A stretch of DNA of 64,000 nt from Paenibacillus sp. cl123. Its GTDB lineage: Bacteria > Bacillota > Bacilli > Paenibacillales > NBRC-103111. The notes beneath the pieces are model-generated. The model was not told where the DNA came from, searched no databases, and saw nothing but the letters and a program-made list of their open reading frames with translations. Shown here piece after piece: positions 9,335 to 17,831 of this stretch. How positions within the stretch are numbered: position 1 is the first letter of the stretch; the number at the start of each line of letters is the position of its first letter. The position numbers and the translations under genes were made by a program. The DNA is taken from the NCBI RefSeq assembly GCF_900101595.1, contig NZ_FMYY01000017.1, positions 62,001 to 126,000 of the forward strand, given 5' to 3'.

Positions 9335-9390
9335 CTAGAAGTCTGGTGAAAAAGAGGCAGCTGGCCGCGCGTTATTCACCGGACTTCTAG
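9335..9390. repeat. 16-base inverted repeat beside the dispersed repeat
   Basis: CTAGAAGTCTGGTGAA (9335-9350) and TTCACCGGACTTCTAG (9375-9390) are complementary except for one position that can form G:U in RNA. It immediately precedes the dispersed repeat copy at 9402. Confidence 0.5.
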
Positions 9391-9401
9391 AAAAGTTGAA
9401 G

Positions 9402-9560
9402 GAAGCACGAAGTAAACGAAAGAGAATGGATGTGGGGTGGAAAAGCGGTAGCGGCCGCCTTTGAAATCGAGTCCTTACCGCTAAATCCATTCCAATTGGA
9501 CACGATTTCAAGAGCGTTTGGAACCCCACATCCATTCCTCCCAACGCACCAAAAGCATGG
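9402..9560. repeat. Dispersed nested-palindrome repeat, copy A
   Basis: This stretch of about 159 bases is clearly homologous, in the same orientation, to 47565-47719. Outer arms 9424-9438 and 9523-9537 are a perfect 15-base inverted repeat. Inner arms TTGAAATCGAGTCC (9461-9474) and GGACACGATTTCAA (9498-9511) pair with one mismatch. The right flank (CGCACCAAAAGCATGG) is shared almost exactly with copy B. It lies just past the terminator of the aldo/keto reductase gene. The nested cruciform and lack of coding potential suggest a small non-autonomous or REP/MITE-like element. Confidence 0.7.
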
Positions 9561-9616
9561 AAACGTACGCAAAGATTTTCAGGTGGCCAGGTTTCTTCTC
9601 CGGAGCGTCTCATAAG

Positions 9617-9647
9617 AAAAACCGCAGAGCCGTCGGGCCTGCGGTTT
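9617..9647 (-). terminator. Terminator of the aldo/keto reductase gene
   Basis: AAACCGCAG and CTGCGGTTT form a 9-base stem. On the minus strand the stem runs straight into a T-rich stretch, giving a typical intrinsic terminator about 60 bases past the stop codon. Confidence 0.7.
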
Positions 9648-9705
9648 GGAAATGACCTTCGTTTTGGAGGGAAAGTTTGGAAATGGGCATCAATACAATT
9701 AAAAG

Positions 9706-10539
9706 CTAAAAATTAAAGTTGTCCGGATCGGCGCCGAAGCGCTTGTTCTCGTTCAGCTGATCCAGGCGCGCCAAATCGTCATCCGACAGTTGGAAGTCGA
9801 AGATATCGGCGTTCTCCCGGATGCGGGAGGTCGTGACGGATTTCGGTATGACAACGACGCCTTGCTGCAGGTCCCAGCGGAGGATGATCTGGGCCGGAGA
9901 CTTGCCGTACTTCGCAGCAAGCTCCTGCAGCAGCGGCAGATCGAGATTGCCCTGCATAAGCGGGCTCCACGCTTCCAGCCGGATCTGATGCTCCGCGCAA
10001 TATTGGCGCAGCTCGCGCTGCTGCAGCAGCGGGTGAAGCTCGACCTGATCGACGGTCGGTACGACGCCGCTGTCCTCGATGATGTCGCGCAGGTGATGAG
10101 GGTGGAAGTTGCTTACGCCGATAGCGCGCACATAACCTTCCTGATGCAGCTTGATCAAAGCCTTCCACGTGTCCTTGTATTTCTCCTTGACCGGCCAGTG
10201 AATCAGATACAGATCGACAGTGTCGACCAGCAGTTTCTTGCGGCTTTCCTCGAACGCGCGGAGCGTCTGCTCGAAGCCTTGATCGGCGTTCCACACCTTG
10301 GTTGTAATAAATATGTCATCGCGGGGGATGCCGCTCTGCCGGATAGCTTGTCCGACCCCGGCTTCGTTGCCGTAAACGGCGGCCGTGTCGACGGAGCGGT
10401 AGCCGGCCTCGAGGGCGTCAGTTACGGCCCGGATGACTTCATCCCCGTCCTTTGTTTTCCATACGCCGAGCCCGAGCCATGGCATATCGACGCCATTGTG
10501 AAGCTTTACCGTATCCTGGATTTTTGCTGCGGATGTCAT
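9706..10539 (-). CDS. Aldo/keto reductase
   Basis: This 277-residue cytosolic NADPH-dependent oxidoreductase reduces aldehydes or ketones to alcohols. The complete catalytic tetrad of the AKR superfamily is visible: Asp51 (GYRSVDTA), Tyr56 (AVYGNE), Lys81 (ITTKVW) and His114 (YLIHWP). The cofactor motif IPKSVTTSRIREN is near the C-terminus. It belongs to the group of Bacillus YtbE/YvgN-like reductases, which act on glyoxal and methylglyoxal in vitro. The ATG at 10539 follows GAAGGGAG. It stands alone, so the physiological substrate cannot be inferred from context. Confidence 0.92.
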   Translation of the reverse strand: MTSAAKIQDTVKLHNGVDMPWLGLGVWKTKDGDEVIRAVTDALEAGYRSVDTAAVYGNEAGVGQAIRQSGIPRDDIFITTKVWNADQGFEQTLRAFEESRKKLLVDTVDLYLIHWPVKEKYKDTWKALIKLHQEGYVRAIGVSNFHPHHLRDIIEDSGVVPTVDQVELHPLLQQRELRQYCAEHQIRLEAWSPLMQGNLDLPLLQELAAKYGKSPAQIILRWDLQQGVVVIPKSVTTSRIRENADIFDFQLSDDDLARLDQLNENKRFGADPDNFNF

Positions 10540-10733
10540 GGGTAGATTGCTCCCTTCTCAATATCGGTTTGGTTATGAACTTCCTTATTCATGATAGCAC
10601 AACGGAGATGCGCCTACAAAAGCAGCGACGGAAGTACGGGAATGGCCGCGGCGTATGAGTTTGGTCATGAGGAGGAGGGATACGGGCAGCTCCAGAGGGT
10701 TTCGACAATATTTTGAACAGTCCCCCCCGTTTA

Positions 10734-10762
10734 TTGTCAAACGTCCTGAGGGTTGTTATGAT
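10734..10762 (+). promoter_or_regulatory. Promoter of ctaB
   Basis: TTGTCA (10734-10739) and TATGAT (10757-10762) are separated by exactly 17 bases, about 75 bases upstream of the ctaB start. The rest of the 298-base gap holds no convincing gene. Confidence 0.6.
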
Positions 10763-10837
10763 AAAGGGGCACAGCATGCAAGTGAAGAACATCACAAGCG
10801 TTTCGCCGGATGATGTTCACACAAGGAGGTTCATAAG

Positions 10838-11776
10838 TTGAAGGAACAAGCTAGCCTGGAACTGCGTGCGGAAGCGGCCGCGACAGCGGAGTCGGAAGAG
10901 ACCGCGGTAAGCTCGACGGCGACTTTTAAAGATTTCGTTCAATTGACCAAGCCCGGTATTATATTTTCCAATTCCTTGACCGCTCTGGGCGGGTTCTGGG
11001 TGGCGTCCGGCTGGGATATCAGCTGGCTGAAGCTGATCTGGACATTGCTCGGTACCGCGCTCGTGATGGCTTCGGGCACGGTGTTAAATAATTATTTGGA
11101 CCGCGATATGGACGCGAAGATGGAGCGCACGCAGAAGCGCGCGCTTGTCAGCGGCATCATCTCGCCTGCGACGGTGCTTTGGTACGGGATCGCGCTTGGC
11201 ATAGCCGGACTTGCGGTGCTTTGGTTCTTGGTCCAGAGTCCTCTGGCTACTTTGCTTGGACTGATCGGATTGTTTGCTTATGTCTGGATTTATACGGCCT
11301 GGTTTAAGCGCACCTCCGTCTGGAGCACGTTTGTCGGCAGCTTCTCGGGAGCGACTCCTCCCGTGATCGGCTATTGTGCGGTAACCCAAACTTTCGACAT
11401 GGGCGCGGTCATTCTATTTCTGATTCTGTTCTTGTGGCAGCCGCCTCATTTCTGGGCGCTTGGCATCCGCCGCATGGAGGAATACCGGGCCGCCGGTTTC
11501 CCTTTATTGCCCGTCGTACGGGGCACTTATGTCACGAAGATGGCGATGATCCGCTATATCGTGCTGCTCGTGCCGGTTTCTTTGCTGCTTTACGTCTATG
11601 ATTATGTAGGCGAGCTTTACTTCTTCGCTGCGGTCGTGATGGGCTTGTACTGGGCATTTGTCAGCCTCAAGGGCTTCAAGGCGGAGGATGAGATAAAATG
11701 GGCGAAGCGGATGTTTATTATATCCGTGAATTATTTGACGCTGCTATTCATTATAATGATGATCAGCACGAACTGA
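10838..11776 (+). CDS. ctaB: Protoheme IX farnesyltransferase (heme O synthase)
   Basis: CtaB transfers a farnesyl group to heme b, giving heme O, the first step of heme A synthesis for aa3- or caa3-type oxidases. The 312-residue polytopic UbiA-family protein has the prenyl-diphosphate/Mg-binding motif NNYLDRDMDAKMERTQKR (around residues 88-105) and about nine hydrophobic spans. Translation probably starts at the TTG at 10838 behind AAGGAGG. It is followed by a Sco-type copper chaperone gene, consistent with oxidase assembly; the next enzyme, CtaA, is encoded at 38969. Confidence 0.95.
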   Translation: MKEQASLELRAEAAATAESEETAVSSTATFKDFVQLTKPGIIFSNSLTALGGFWVASGWDISWLKLIWTLLGTALVMASGTVLNNYLDRDMDAKMERTQKRALVSGIISPATVLWYGIALGIAGLAVLWFLVQSPLATLLGLIGLFAYVWIYTAWFKRTSVWSTFVGSFSGATPPVIGYCAVTQTFDMGAVILFLILFLWQPPHFWALGIRRMEEYRAAGFPLLPVVRGTYVTKMAMIRYIVLLVPVSLLLYVYDYVGELYFFAAVVMGLYWAFVSLKGFKAEDEIKWAKRMFIISVNYLTLLFIIMMISTN

Positions 11777-11802
11777 TCGCCAGCTTATAAGCCGTCACCT
11801 TC

Positions 11803-11835
11803 AATCCCGCGGTGCGCCCTGAGCGCCCCGGGATT
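11803..11835 (+). terminator. Hairpin between ctaB and the Sco gene
   Basis: AATCCCG and CGGGATT, extended by internal GC pairs, form a stem followed by TTATTT. It could partly terminate ctaB transcripts or separate the two genes. Confidence 0.5.
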
Positions 11836-11873
11836 TATTTGCGGGGGAAAGAATAAACTCAAGGGGGATCGTT

Positions 11874-12488
11874 ATGCCTAACAAAACGTTCAAGCTCATC
11901 ATTACCATTTTGCTCGTCGGCCTGATCGGCACATTCGGCTATATGCTGTGGCAGGGGCAAAATCAGGGAGAGAAGATGGGAGTGCTGCAGAAGGCGCCTG
12001 ACTTCAAGCTGCAAAATCTGGACGGCCGGGAAGTTACGCTGGCGGATACCGCAGGCAAGGCCAAACTGATCTACTTCTATTTCTCGACATGTCCGGATGT
12101 ATGTCCGCCATCGACCTTCACCTTGTCGAAAATTCAGAATGAGCTGATCAAGCAAGGGGCGTTCGGCACGAAAACGGCGCTGCTGTCGATCACCTTCGAT
12201 CCGACCAAGGATACGCCGGAGAGGCTGAAGGAGTTCTCAGGCCGTTATAACCCGGATTATAAAGGCTGGTATTTCCTGCGCGGCGACGAAAAGGAAACGG
12301 TCGAGCTGGCGCGCAAGTTCGGCGTGCTTGTCGAGAAGGATACGAAAAACGATTCATGGACTCATACGAATCTGTTCCTGCTGGTGGACGGCAAGGGAGA
12401 TTTGCGCACCTATTACAGCGCCCACGACGAGAATCTGGACGTGCAGAAGGTAGCCGCCGATTTGATCAAGATCAGCAAGGAAAAATAA
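11874..12488 (+). CDS. SCO1/SenC-type copper chaperone
   Basis: The 204-residue membrane-anchored thioredoxin-fold protein delivers copper to the CuA centre of cytochrome c oxidase. Residues 7-26 form the membrane anchor or signal. The copper ligands typical of Sco proteins are present: CPDVCPP (Cys73 and Cys77) and a distal His164 in SWTHTN. Family members include B. subtilis YpmQ. Placement directly after ctaB supports a role in terminal oxidase assembly on the outer face of the membrane. The ATG follows AAGGGGG. Confidence 0.92.
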   Translation: MPNKTFKLIITILLVGLIGTFGYMLWQGQNQGEKMGVLQKAPDFKLQNLDGREVTLADTAGKAKLIYFYFSTCPDVCPPSTFTLSKIQNELIKQGAFGTKTALLSITFDPTKDTPERLKEFSGRYNPDYKGWYFLRGDEKETVELARKFGVLVEKDTKNDSWTHTNLFLLVDGKGDLRTYYSAHDENLDVQKVAADLIKISKEK

Positions 12489-12549
12489 TAGGCGCGGCGG
12501 GTCTCCTCAGGATGACCGCCGCGCTCCGGAGACGGAGGCTTAACCCGTC

Positions 12550-13476
12550 ATGGGCGTGTTTACGCATATTTTGCTCAACAATGTCATTCCGCTGACGGTC
12601 ATGATCGCCCTCGGCGTCGTGCTTTATCGTGCCTTTCAACTGGACATCCGCACGCTGTCGAAGCTGAATTTTTATTTGTTTTCCCCGGCGGTTGTGTTCA
12701 AGATGCTGTATGAATCCACGCTTTCGCTCGCGATCCTGGGACAGACGCTGTTGTTTTTCTTCGTCTACTTCGCGGCGATGTTCATCCTGATGGAGATTGT
12801 CATCCGGGTGCGCGGGTATAAGGGCGGCATGATTCCGGCTGTGCGCAACAGCGTTATTTTCTACAACAGCGCCAACTATGCGATTCCGCTCAATCAGCTT
12901 GTATTTGTCGGGGACGCCTTCACGCTGTCGATTCAGATCATCATCATGATGATGCAGAGCCTGATTCCCAACACATACGGCATCTACTCCGTCAATGCAA
13001 CGAAAAAAAACGAGTTCAAGAAAACGATGCGCACCATCCTGTCGATGCCTGTCATCTATGTCATCCCAACGGCTTTCCTGATGCGCTGGCTGGCTGTGCC
13101 GATTCCGGACCCGATCTATACGCCGATCAATTATATATCGAATGCGTTTATCGCAACGGCGCTGCTCACCTTGGGCGTCCAGCTCGGAAGCATGAAGTGG
13201 AGACTGATGTTCTCCGATGTGATGCTGTCGAATGTGCTGCGGTTATGCGTCGGTCCGGCCGTAGGTTTTGCGGTCGTCCTGCTGCTCGGCATTGAAGGAG
13301 TGATGGCTCAGGCGCTCGTTCTCTCCTGCGCAGTGCCTACTTCGCTTAGCAGCGTGCTGCTTGCCGTCGAGTATGACAATGAGCCGGAGTTTTCGTCGCA
13401 AGTTGTGTTCTCATCCACCATCTTCAGTATATTTACGGTGACGTTCGTTATTTATTTGATGCAATTTATCGGGTAA
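12550..13476 (+). CDS. AEC-family (auxin efflux carrier-like) transporter
   Basis: The 308-residue membrane protein has about ten hydrophobic spans arranged as two five-helix halves. NSANYAIPLNQLVFVG in the first half and the C-terminal block with SCAVPTSLSSVLLAVEYDNEPEFSSQVVFSST are hallmarks of the AEC (PIN-like) family. Bacterial members export or exchange organic acids such as malate, and the substrate here is unknown. GGAGG lies 11 bases before the ATG. A GC-rich hairpin at 12492-12524 separates it from the Sco gene. Confidence 0.88.
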   Translation: MGVFTHILLNNVIPLTVMIALGVVLYRAFQLDIRTLSKLNFYLFSPAVVFKMLYESTLSLAILGQTLLFFFVYFAAMFILMEIVIRVRGYKGGMIPAVRNSVIFYNSANYAIPLNQLVFVGDAFTLSIQIIIMMMQSLIPNTYGIYSVNATKKNEFKKTMRTILSMPVIYVIPTAFLMRWLAVPIPDPIYTPINYISNAFIATALLTLGVQLGSMKWRLMFSDVMLSNVLRLCVGPAVGFAVVLLLGIEGVMAQALVLSCAVPTSLSSVLLAVEYDNEPEFSSQVVFSSTIFSIFTVTFVIYLMQFIG

Positions 13477-13500
13477 GAGCCGGGAAATGGCGCTCAAGGC

Positions 13501-13851
13501 TCAAAGGGTCGGGATGATAGGGGGATAAATGATATATTCCTCCAGCCCGGCCTTTTCCAGCTGTTGAATCAAATATTCGTCCGGCGTTCCCTCCACGCCG
13601 GCATAACCGCGGCGCGTATAAATTTGCTCGGCATCGGGGAAGGTATCGCGTAGAATGGCGCGGATTTTCTTGCCTGATGAGTCATTATCGGTGAACAAAT
13701 AAATCTCGCGGTCGTCTACCGCTTTCTTAAGGGCTTCCAATCTGGCCGTATTCAAGGAGCCGTACGTACATGCCAGCAGCACATCATCCGTCAGCAGCCG
13801 CTTCAGCCGGCTTTTGTCGTTTTTTCCTTCGACAATGATGGCGATTCCCAT
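13501..13851 (-). CDS. Small Toprim-domain protein
   Basis: The 116-residue protein is little more than one Toprim fold, the metal-binding nuclease/primase module of topoisomerases, DnaG and RNase M5. The conserved acidic residues are present: Glu8 in IVEGKNDK and the DxD pair Asp55/Asp57 in LFTDNDSSGKKIR. Family members are annotated as small primase-like or RNase M5-like proteins. The ATG at 13851 follows GAGGGA; the frame extends upstream without a better start. It is convergent with the AEC gene. Whether it cuts nucleic acid is unknown, but the intact acidic residues argue that it is active. Confidence 0.8.
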   Translation of the reverse strand: MGIAIIVEGKNDKSRLKRLLTDDVLLACTYGSLNTARLEALKKAVDDREIYLFTDNDSSGKKIRAILRDTFPDAEQIYTRRGYAGVEGTPDEYLIQQLEKAGLEEYIIYPPIIPTL

Positions 13852-14010
13852 ACCTGATCCCTCGCATTTCCCGTCCGATTTTGGCTTCACAACCAGCTGT
13901 ATAGCTTGTAGTATATCCCCTTTTGCTGTCTAAACCAATCCGGAAGTGCTTGTATTTCCCAGGAAATTGTCGAAGCTGCCTCATCCGGGCATGAACCGGG
14001 CTTGTCGAAC

Positions 14011-14050
14011 GCTAACACCCCCTACATCCTGAGGATGTGGGGGTGTCAGC
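14011..14050 (-). terminator. Strong hairpin downstream of the SLH protein gene
   Basis: Arms at 14011-14029 and 14033-14050 are almost perfectly complementary around a tiny loop. The hairpin lies about 50 bases beyond the SLH gene stop codon. It lacks a T tract, so termination is likely but not certain. Confidence 0.5.
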
Positions 14051-14097
14051 CAATCTTTCCTTGCTTGTCCTATCGCTGTGGCAGCTTGTCCGGCCGC

Positions 14098-15681
14098 TTA
14101 GTTGATGAAGTTGGCCCGCTGCAGCAGCCGCTTCAGCATCGTGGCGGATTGGGCGCGGGTCGCGTCATTGCGCGCGCCCAGCGTGTCATCTGTCATGCCG
14201 TCGATGATACCCGCTTCAATCGCTACCGCCAATTCGTTTTGCGCCCAGACGATCGTACCGGCATCCTTGAATGGAGCAAGCAATTCCTGCTCGCGGCCGG
14301 GATTCACGCTTGGCTTTGCCTTGGCGTAATCGAGCGCGCGTACGACCATGGCGGCGAGCTCTTCCCGGTTGATCGTGGCATTCGGACGGAAGGTGCCGTC
14401 CTCGTAGCCGTCAACCAGATTGGCTCTTGCCGCGGCGCCGACAACGCCTGTGTACCATTGTCCGGCCGCTACGTCCGTAAAGGATGCGCTGCCTGTCGTA
14501 TCCAGACCGAGAGCACGCACGACTAGGGCGGCGAATTCCGCGCGGGTAATGCTGCGTTCCGGCTGGAACGAGGTGTCGGTTACCCCGTCGACAACAAGCT
14601 TATTGGCCAGCAATTCAATATTTGTTTGAGCCCAGTGGCCGGTGATGTCGGAGAAGCTCTTCTTCATCTTCACCACAGCGTACCAGCTGTTGCCGTTGCG
14701 CTTCAAAACCGCTTCTTTGCCGGAGAATACAGTCGGTACAAAGCTAAGCTTCTTCGTGGACGGATCATACATCACGCCTGTCGTCTCGAAGGCTTGTACC
14801 TCCTCCGTCAGGGGGAGCATCCGGCTCACATAAGTGCTGCCGAAATCATGGGCTGCCGTCGCATTGTCCTTGCCGACGCCAACCAGGCTGAAATCGACAG
14901 GCTGCGCCACGATGGAACCGCCGAGCGCGCCGGCTGCCTGGCTGACGGCGTCAGCCGTAGCTGTATCGGCCGGAGCTATCGTCACCTTCAGGTTCAGGTC
15001 GGTGACAGTTGTCGACAGCTTGGAGGCCAGATCGCTCAGGCGCAGAGCGGTGAGCGGCAGCACATAGGTTCCGCTGCTGTTCGTGATCCGCAGCACCTTC
15101 TTGTCGTTAGTCAGGAACGACTCCAAGCCTTTGGCGGGAATTGTCGCTGTCGTACCGCTCAGGTTCAGCACGACGGTATCGTATTGATCAAATGAGTTGT
15201 CGAGCTGCTCGGCGTTAACTACGCCATCGGTGCCGACACTGATCGTCTCCGAGCCAGTTGTGGACGAGCCTCCGCCGCCTCCCCAGCCTCCGCCTCCGCC
15301 GTTGTTGTTGCCGGGGCTATAGGTTTGGTAGACAGTTTGATACACAGCATCGTTGACATTAAATTCGCCGCCGACCGGCCCCTTTAACCGGATCTGATCA
15401 TACACGCCGAGGCCTGTCACCGTGAAGTTGTACCTATAAACGCCGTCATACACGCTGTATGTGGCGGTGGTTACGCCAATCTGATTCCCGGCTTTGTCAT
15501 ACATATACACAGAGGGAGCCACGCTGCTGTACGTACTGGCATATACGCTCCCCGACACCGTTCCGTTTTGAAAGGTCACACTGAAACCGTTCGCGGCAAA
15601 GGCGATAACCGGCAGCAAAACGGACAGCATCATCATCAGAACGGTGGTTTGAGCCGTCTTCTGCAGAACAGAAAACTTCAT
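14098..15681 (-). CDS. SLH-domain surface protein
   Basis: The 527-residue exported protein has a signal peptide ending near VIAFAANG (about residue 30), an N-terminal beta-rich region with YDKAGNQIG, and a Gly-rich linker (runs of Gly around residue 130). A middle domain of unknown function follows. Three S-layer homology domains lie at about 342-395, 400-452 and 470-520, with motifs such as FSDITGHWA and ITRAEFAALVVRALG. SLH triplets bind pyruvylated secondary cell-wall polymer, so it is a cell-surface protein. The ATG at 15681 follows GGAGTGA. The third SLH repeat is the most divergent. No enzymatic motif was recognised. Confidence 0.88.
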   Translation of the reverse strand: MKFSVLQKTAQTTVLMMMLSVLLPVIAFAANGFSVTFQNGTVSGSVYASTYSSVAPSVYMYDKAGNQIGVTTATYSVYDGVYRYNFTVTGLGVYDQIRLKGPVGGEFNVNDAVYQTVYQTYSPGNNNGGGGGWGGGGGSSTTGSETISVGTDGVVNAEQLDNSFDQYDTVVLNLSGTTATIPAKGLESFLTNDKKVLRITNSSGTYVLPLTALRLSDLASKLSTTVTDLNLKVTIAPADTATADAVSQAAGALGGSIVAQPVDFSLVGVGKDNATAAHDFGSTYVSRMLPLTEEVQAFETTGVMYDPSTKKLSFVPTVFSGKEAVLKRNGNSWYAVVKMKKSFSDITGHWAQTNIELLANKLVVDGVTDTSFQPERSITRAEFAALVVRALGLDTTGSASFTDVAAGQWYTGVVGAAARANLVDGYEDGTFRPNATINREELAAMVVRALDYAKAKPSVNPGREQELLAPFKDAGTIVWAQNELAVAIEAGIIDGMTDDTLGARNDATRAQSATMLKRLLQRANFIN

Positions 15682-15917
15682 CTGCGGTTCACTCCTATCT
15701 ACAAGTGCGGTTAATGAAGCATGGCTTGCTTCCAGCAAATCCGGCGATCTGACAACGTCACCTCCCGCTGCGCCAATATAGGGCCACCGGACTACGGCAG
15801 TCTGTTGAACAATTACCCAAGCTTACCCGGAACGAAACACAATCAAAACACAATTGAAACCCGATCCAGATACAATCTGAAACACGGCGGCCGTCCTCCT
15901 AAACGAACGGGGCAGGC

Positions 15918-15983
15918 GCAGGGTTGCCGTTTTTTGCCTAAAAACGACTATAGTCCTGCTAATTTGGGGCGGTTGCCTTAGCA
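15918..15983 (-). promoter_or_regulatory. Structured leader with two mutually exclusive hairpins before the SLH gene
   Basis: On the minus strand TGCTAA (15983-15978) can pair with TTAGCA (15962-15957). Overlapping this, GCAGG (15959-15955) can pair with CCTGC (15922-15918), capping an inner CGTTTTT/AAAAACG stem. The two share the bases GCA, so both cannot form together. GGCAAC occurs in an unpaired part of each. No known riboswitch class was recognised. The rest of 15682-16147 shows no gene. Confidence 0.35.
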
Positions 15984-16147
15984 AAAGCTAGCTCTCCAGG
16001 CAAGAGCTGCACGCTTATTTCCCGGTTCCGTGACCGGTTGGACCATCCGAGGCTGTGAGAGGTATTTGCGTAATGCGAAGTATGGGCATGCGGGAAGCGG
16101 GGCGTTTATTTGCGGGTGCCGCCCTCATCCGAATGCCCGCGGACGCC

Positions 16148-16184
16148 AAAAATCCGGACCCCTCGGCACAAGCGAGGTCCGGAT
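16148..16184 (-). terminator. Terminator of the MFS gene
   Basis: ATCCGGACC(CC)TCG and CGAGGTCCGGAT form a stem with a two-base bulge. On the minus strand it is followed directly by TTTTT, a standard intrinsic terminator about 75 bases past the MFS stop codon. Confidence 0.7.
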
Positions 16185-16258
16185 GTATAAAGGCTGTCGC
16201 CGGAGGGACAATCCTCAGGCTTGCCGACCGGAGGGGAGCTGTCCGTCCATGACGTCAA

Positions 16259-17431
16259 TTACGAGACCCGTGCCGGGGTCAGGATAGTACGGATCGGAAG
16301 CATAACCAAGGCGATCATGAGAAACAGGAATGCGATAAAAAAAGGAGACATCTGATCCCTCACATGCCCGGCGACGATAGGGCCGATGAAGGCGCCGATG
16401 GAGTAGGAGATCGACAGGATGGAAAACGTCCGGCCATATCGGTTGGAGCTGGTGCCTGCCGCCAGATAGGAAGCGATGGCCGGGAAGATGATGCCCTTGG
16501 TCATGCCGATCAGCAGCAGAGAGCCATACAGCGGGAGCGCCCAGCGCACGGACATGCCGAAGAAGATGAACGCCAGAGCCAGGCTTCCCAGCGATATGCG
16601 CCAGGCCGGCGATACCCGGTTCAGGAACAGCATGCTGAGCGTAACGAGCGAGCCCAGACTGACCAGGGAGAAGAATATGCCGGAGGTCATGATCGAGCTG
16701 TTCGTCTCCTGCATGAGCGGCAGCTCGAAGAAGAGAATGCCCTGGGAGCAGGAGAGCGCAAGCGGCACGCAGTAGAACAGCCACGGGATTGGAGGGAGGT
16801 CCGCAGGCTCTGACAATGGTCCCGCGGAACCAGCGTGAGAGTCCCCGGCCTCCCCGGGCAGTCCTCTCGCCGCTATCCTGTTCGGCTCCTTGACGAAAAG
16901 CCAAGCCAGCACGCCGGTCGCAATCAGCCCCCAGCCCAGATAAACAAACGATTGCTCGAAGCCGAACCGCGCCACCAAATAAGCGCCGGCCGCCGGGCTC
17001 AGGACGGAGGCCAGCGTATGGACCATGCCGTTGCCCGACATCAGCTTGCCTTGATGCACGCGGTCTCTGGCGATCTTCGCGAGCATGGACAGGCAGGCAG
17101 GCGACAGGAAGGCCAGTACGAATCCGCTGATCGAGCGGATGATAAGCAGCTGCCATGGGTCCGTTACCCTGGATTGAAGGAGAAGCAGGGCGCCTGCTAC
17201 AATCAGGCTGAAGAGGATGAACCGTTTGCTGCCGTACCGGTCCACGCCATAGCCTGCTATCAGATTGCCGGGCAGATGAGTGATGGAATAGACGCCCAGT
17301 ATAAGTCCGATGAAGGACGGAGCGGCGCCGAGCGACACGGCGAATGGAGTCAAAATCGGATACTGCGCATGCAGGTCGAAAATAGCTACGAACATAAACA
17401 AATAAAGCCAAACAGCGGTCTTCAATCTCAT
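16259..17431 (-). CDS. Major facilitator superfamily transporter
   Basis: The 390-residue membrane protein has about twelve hydrophobic segments in two halves joined by a cytoplasmic loop. The MFS signature between helices 2 and 3 is present (GYGVDRYGSKR). Such proteins usually act as proton-driven drug or sugar exporters; nothing in the sequence fixes the substrate. The start is uncertain: ATG at 17431 has a close GGGG, and an in-frame GTG at 17467 would add twelve residues. It stands alone, with its own terminator. Confidence 0.85.
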   Translation of the reverse strand: MRLKTAVWLYLFMFVAIFDLHAQYPILTPFAVSLGAAPSFIGLILGVYSITHLPGNLIAGYGVDRYGSKRFILFSLIVAGALLLLQSRVTDPWQLLIIRSISGFVLAFLSPACLSMLAKIARDRVHQGKLMSGNGMVHTLASVLSPAAGAYLVARFGFEQSFVYLGWGLIATGVLAWLFVKEPNRIAARGLPGEAGDSHAGSAGPLSEPADLPPIPWLFYCVPLALSCSQGILFFELPLMQETNSSIMTSGIFFSLVSLGSLVTLSMLFLNRVSPAWRISLGSLALAFIFFGMSVRWALPLYGSLLLIGMTKGIIFPAIASYLAAGTSSNRYGRTFSILSISYSIGAFIGPIVAGHVRDQMSPFFIAFLFLMIALVMLPIRTILTPARVS

Positions 17432-17604
17432 CACCCCAGTTTTTCTTGGTCGGGCGGTTGTCCGCACTCTTGATCTCTATACGTTACGCTGGGTTTTCCG
17501 GAGTTAGTACTAAGATTCGGCAAAGGAAGCGCGCGGTATGCTGCAACTCTGGCCGATCTTGGACGTACAACAACGTAAGACAAGCACACAGGGAGCTGAA
17601 AGTT

Positions 17605-17757
17605 ATGGAGCCGCTGCTGCTCGTTGTCCTGGTGGTAATCCTGGCTTTGTCCGTGTTCCGGCTGCTGCGGATGGGAAGAAGGCTGCGTCGGCAGGATCGG
17701 TCTGCCGATATCCAGGAGAAGCTGGCCAGACTGCGGAAAAAAAGAGATGAAGAATAA
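17605..17757 (+). CDS. Small single-span membrane protein, unknown function
   Basis: The 50-residue product has a hydrophobic helix at residues 3-19 (LLLVVLVVILALSVF) followed by a strongly charged tail ending in EKLARLRKKRDEE. GGGAG lies about nine bases before the ATG. It precedes, with a 74-base gap, two further genes for membrane-associated proteins and may be the first gene of that group. The family is not recognised; the architecture suggests an assembly or accessory subunit. Confidence 0.6.
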   Translation: MEPLLLVVLVVILALSVFRLLRMGRRLRRQDRSADIQEKLARLRKKRDEE

Positions 17758-17831
17758 TCGCTGCGTGTTGTATGATGAACAAGGCGGCTATTGCCGCTTG
17801 ACAAGGCTTTGGGCAGAGGGGGATTTTTCAG

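Noticed and set aside
9205..9390. Basic 57-61 codon frame before the repeat
   Set aside because: Weak start, highly basic composition, and its end lies inside a perfect inverted repeat; more likely non-coding.
9335..9613. Minus-strand frame across repeat copy A with CFGALGGMD-like peptide, similar to one across copy B (47441-47758)
   Set aside because: The similarity follows from DNA homology of the repeat; the palindromic structure is conserved better than the protein, and there is no ribosome binding site.
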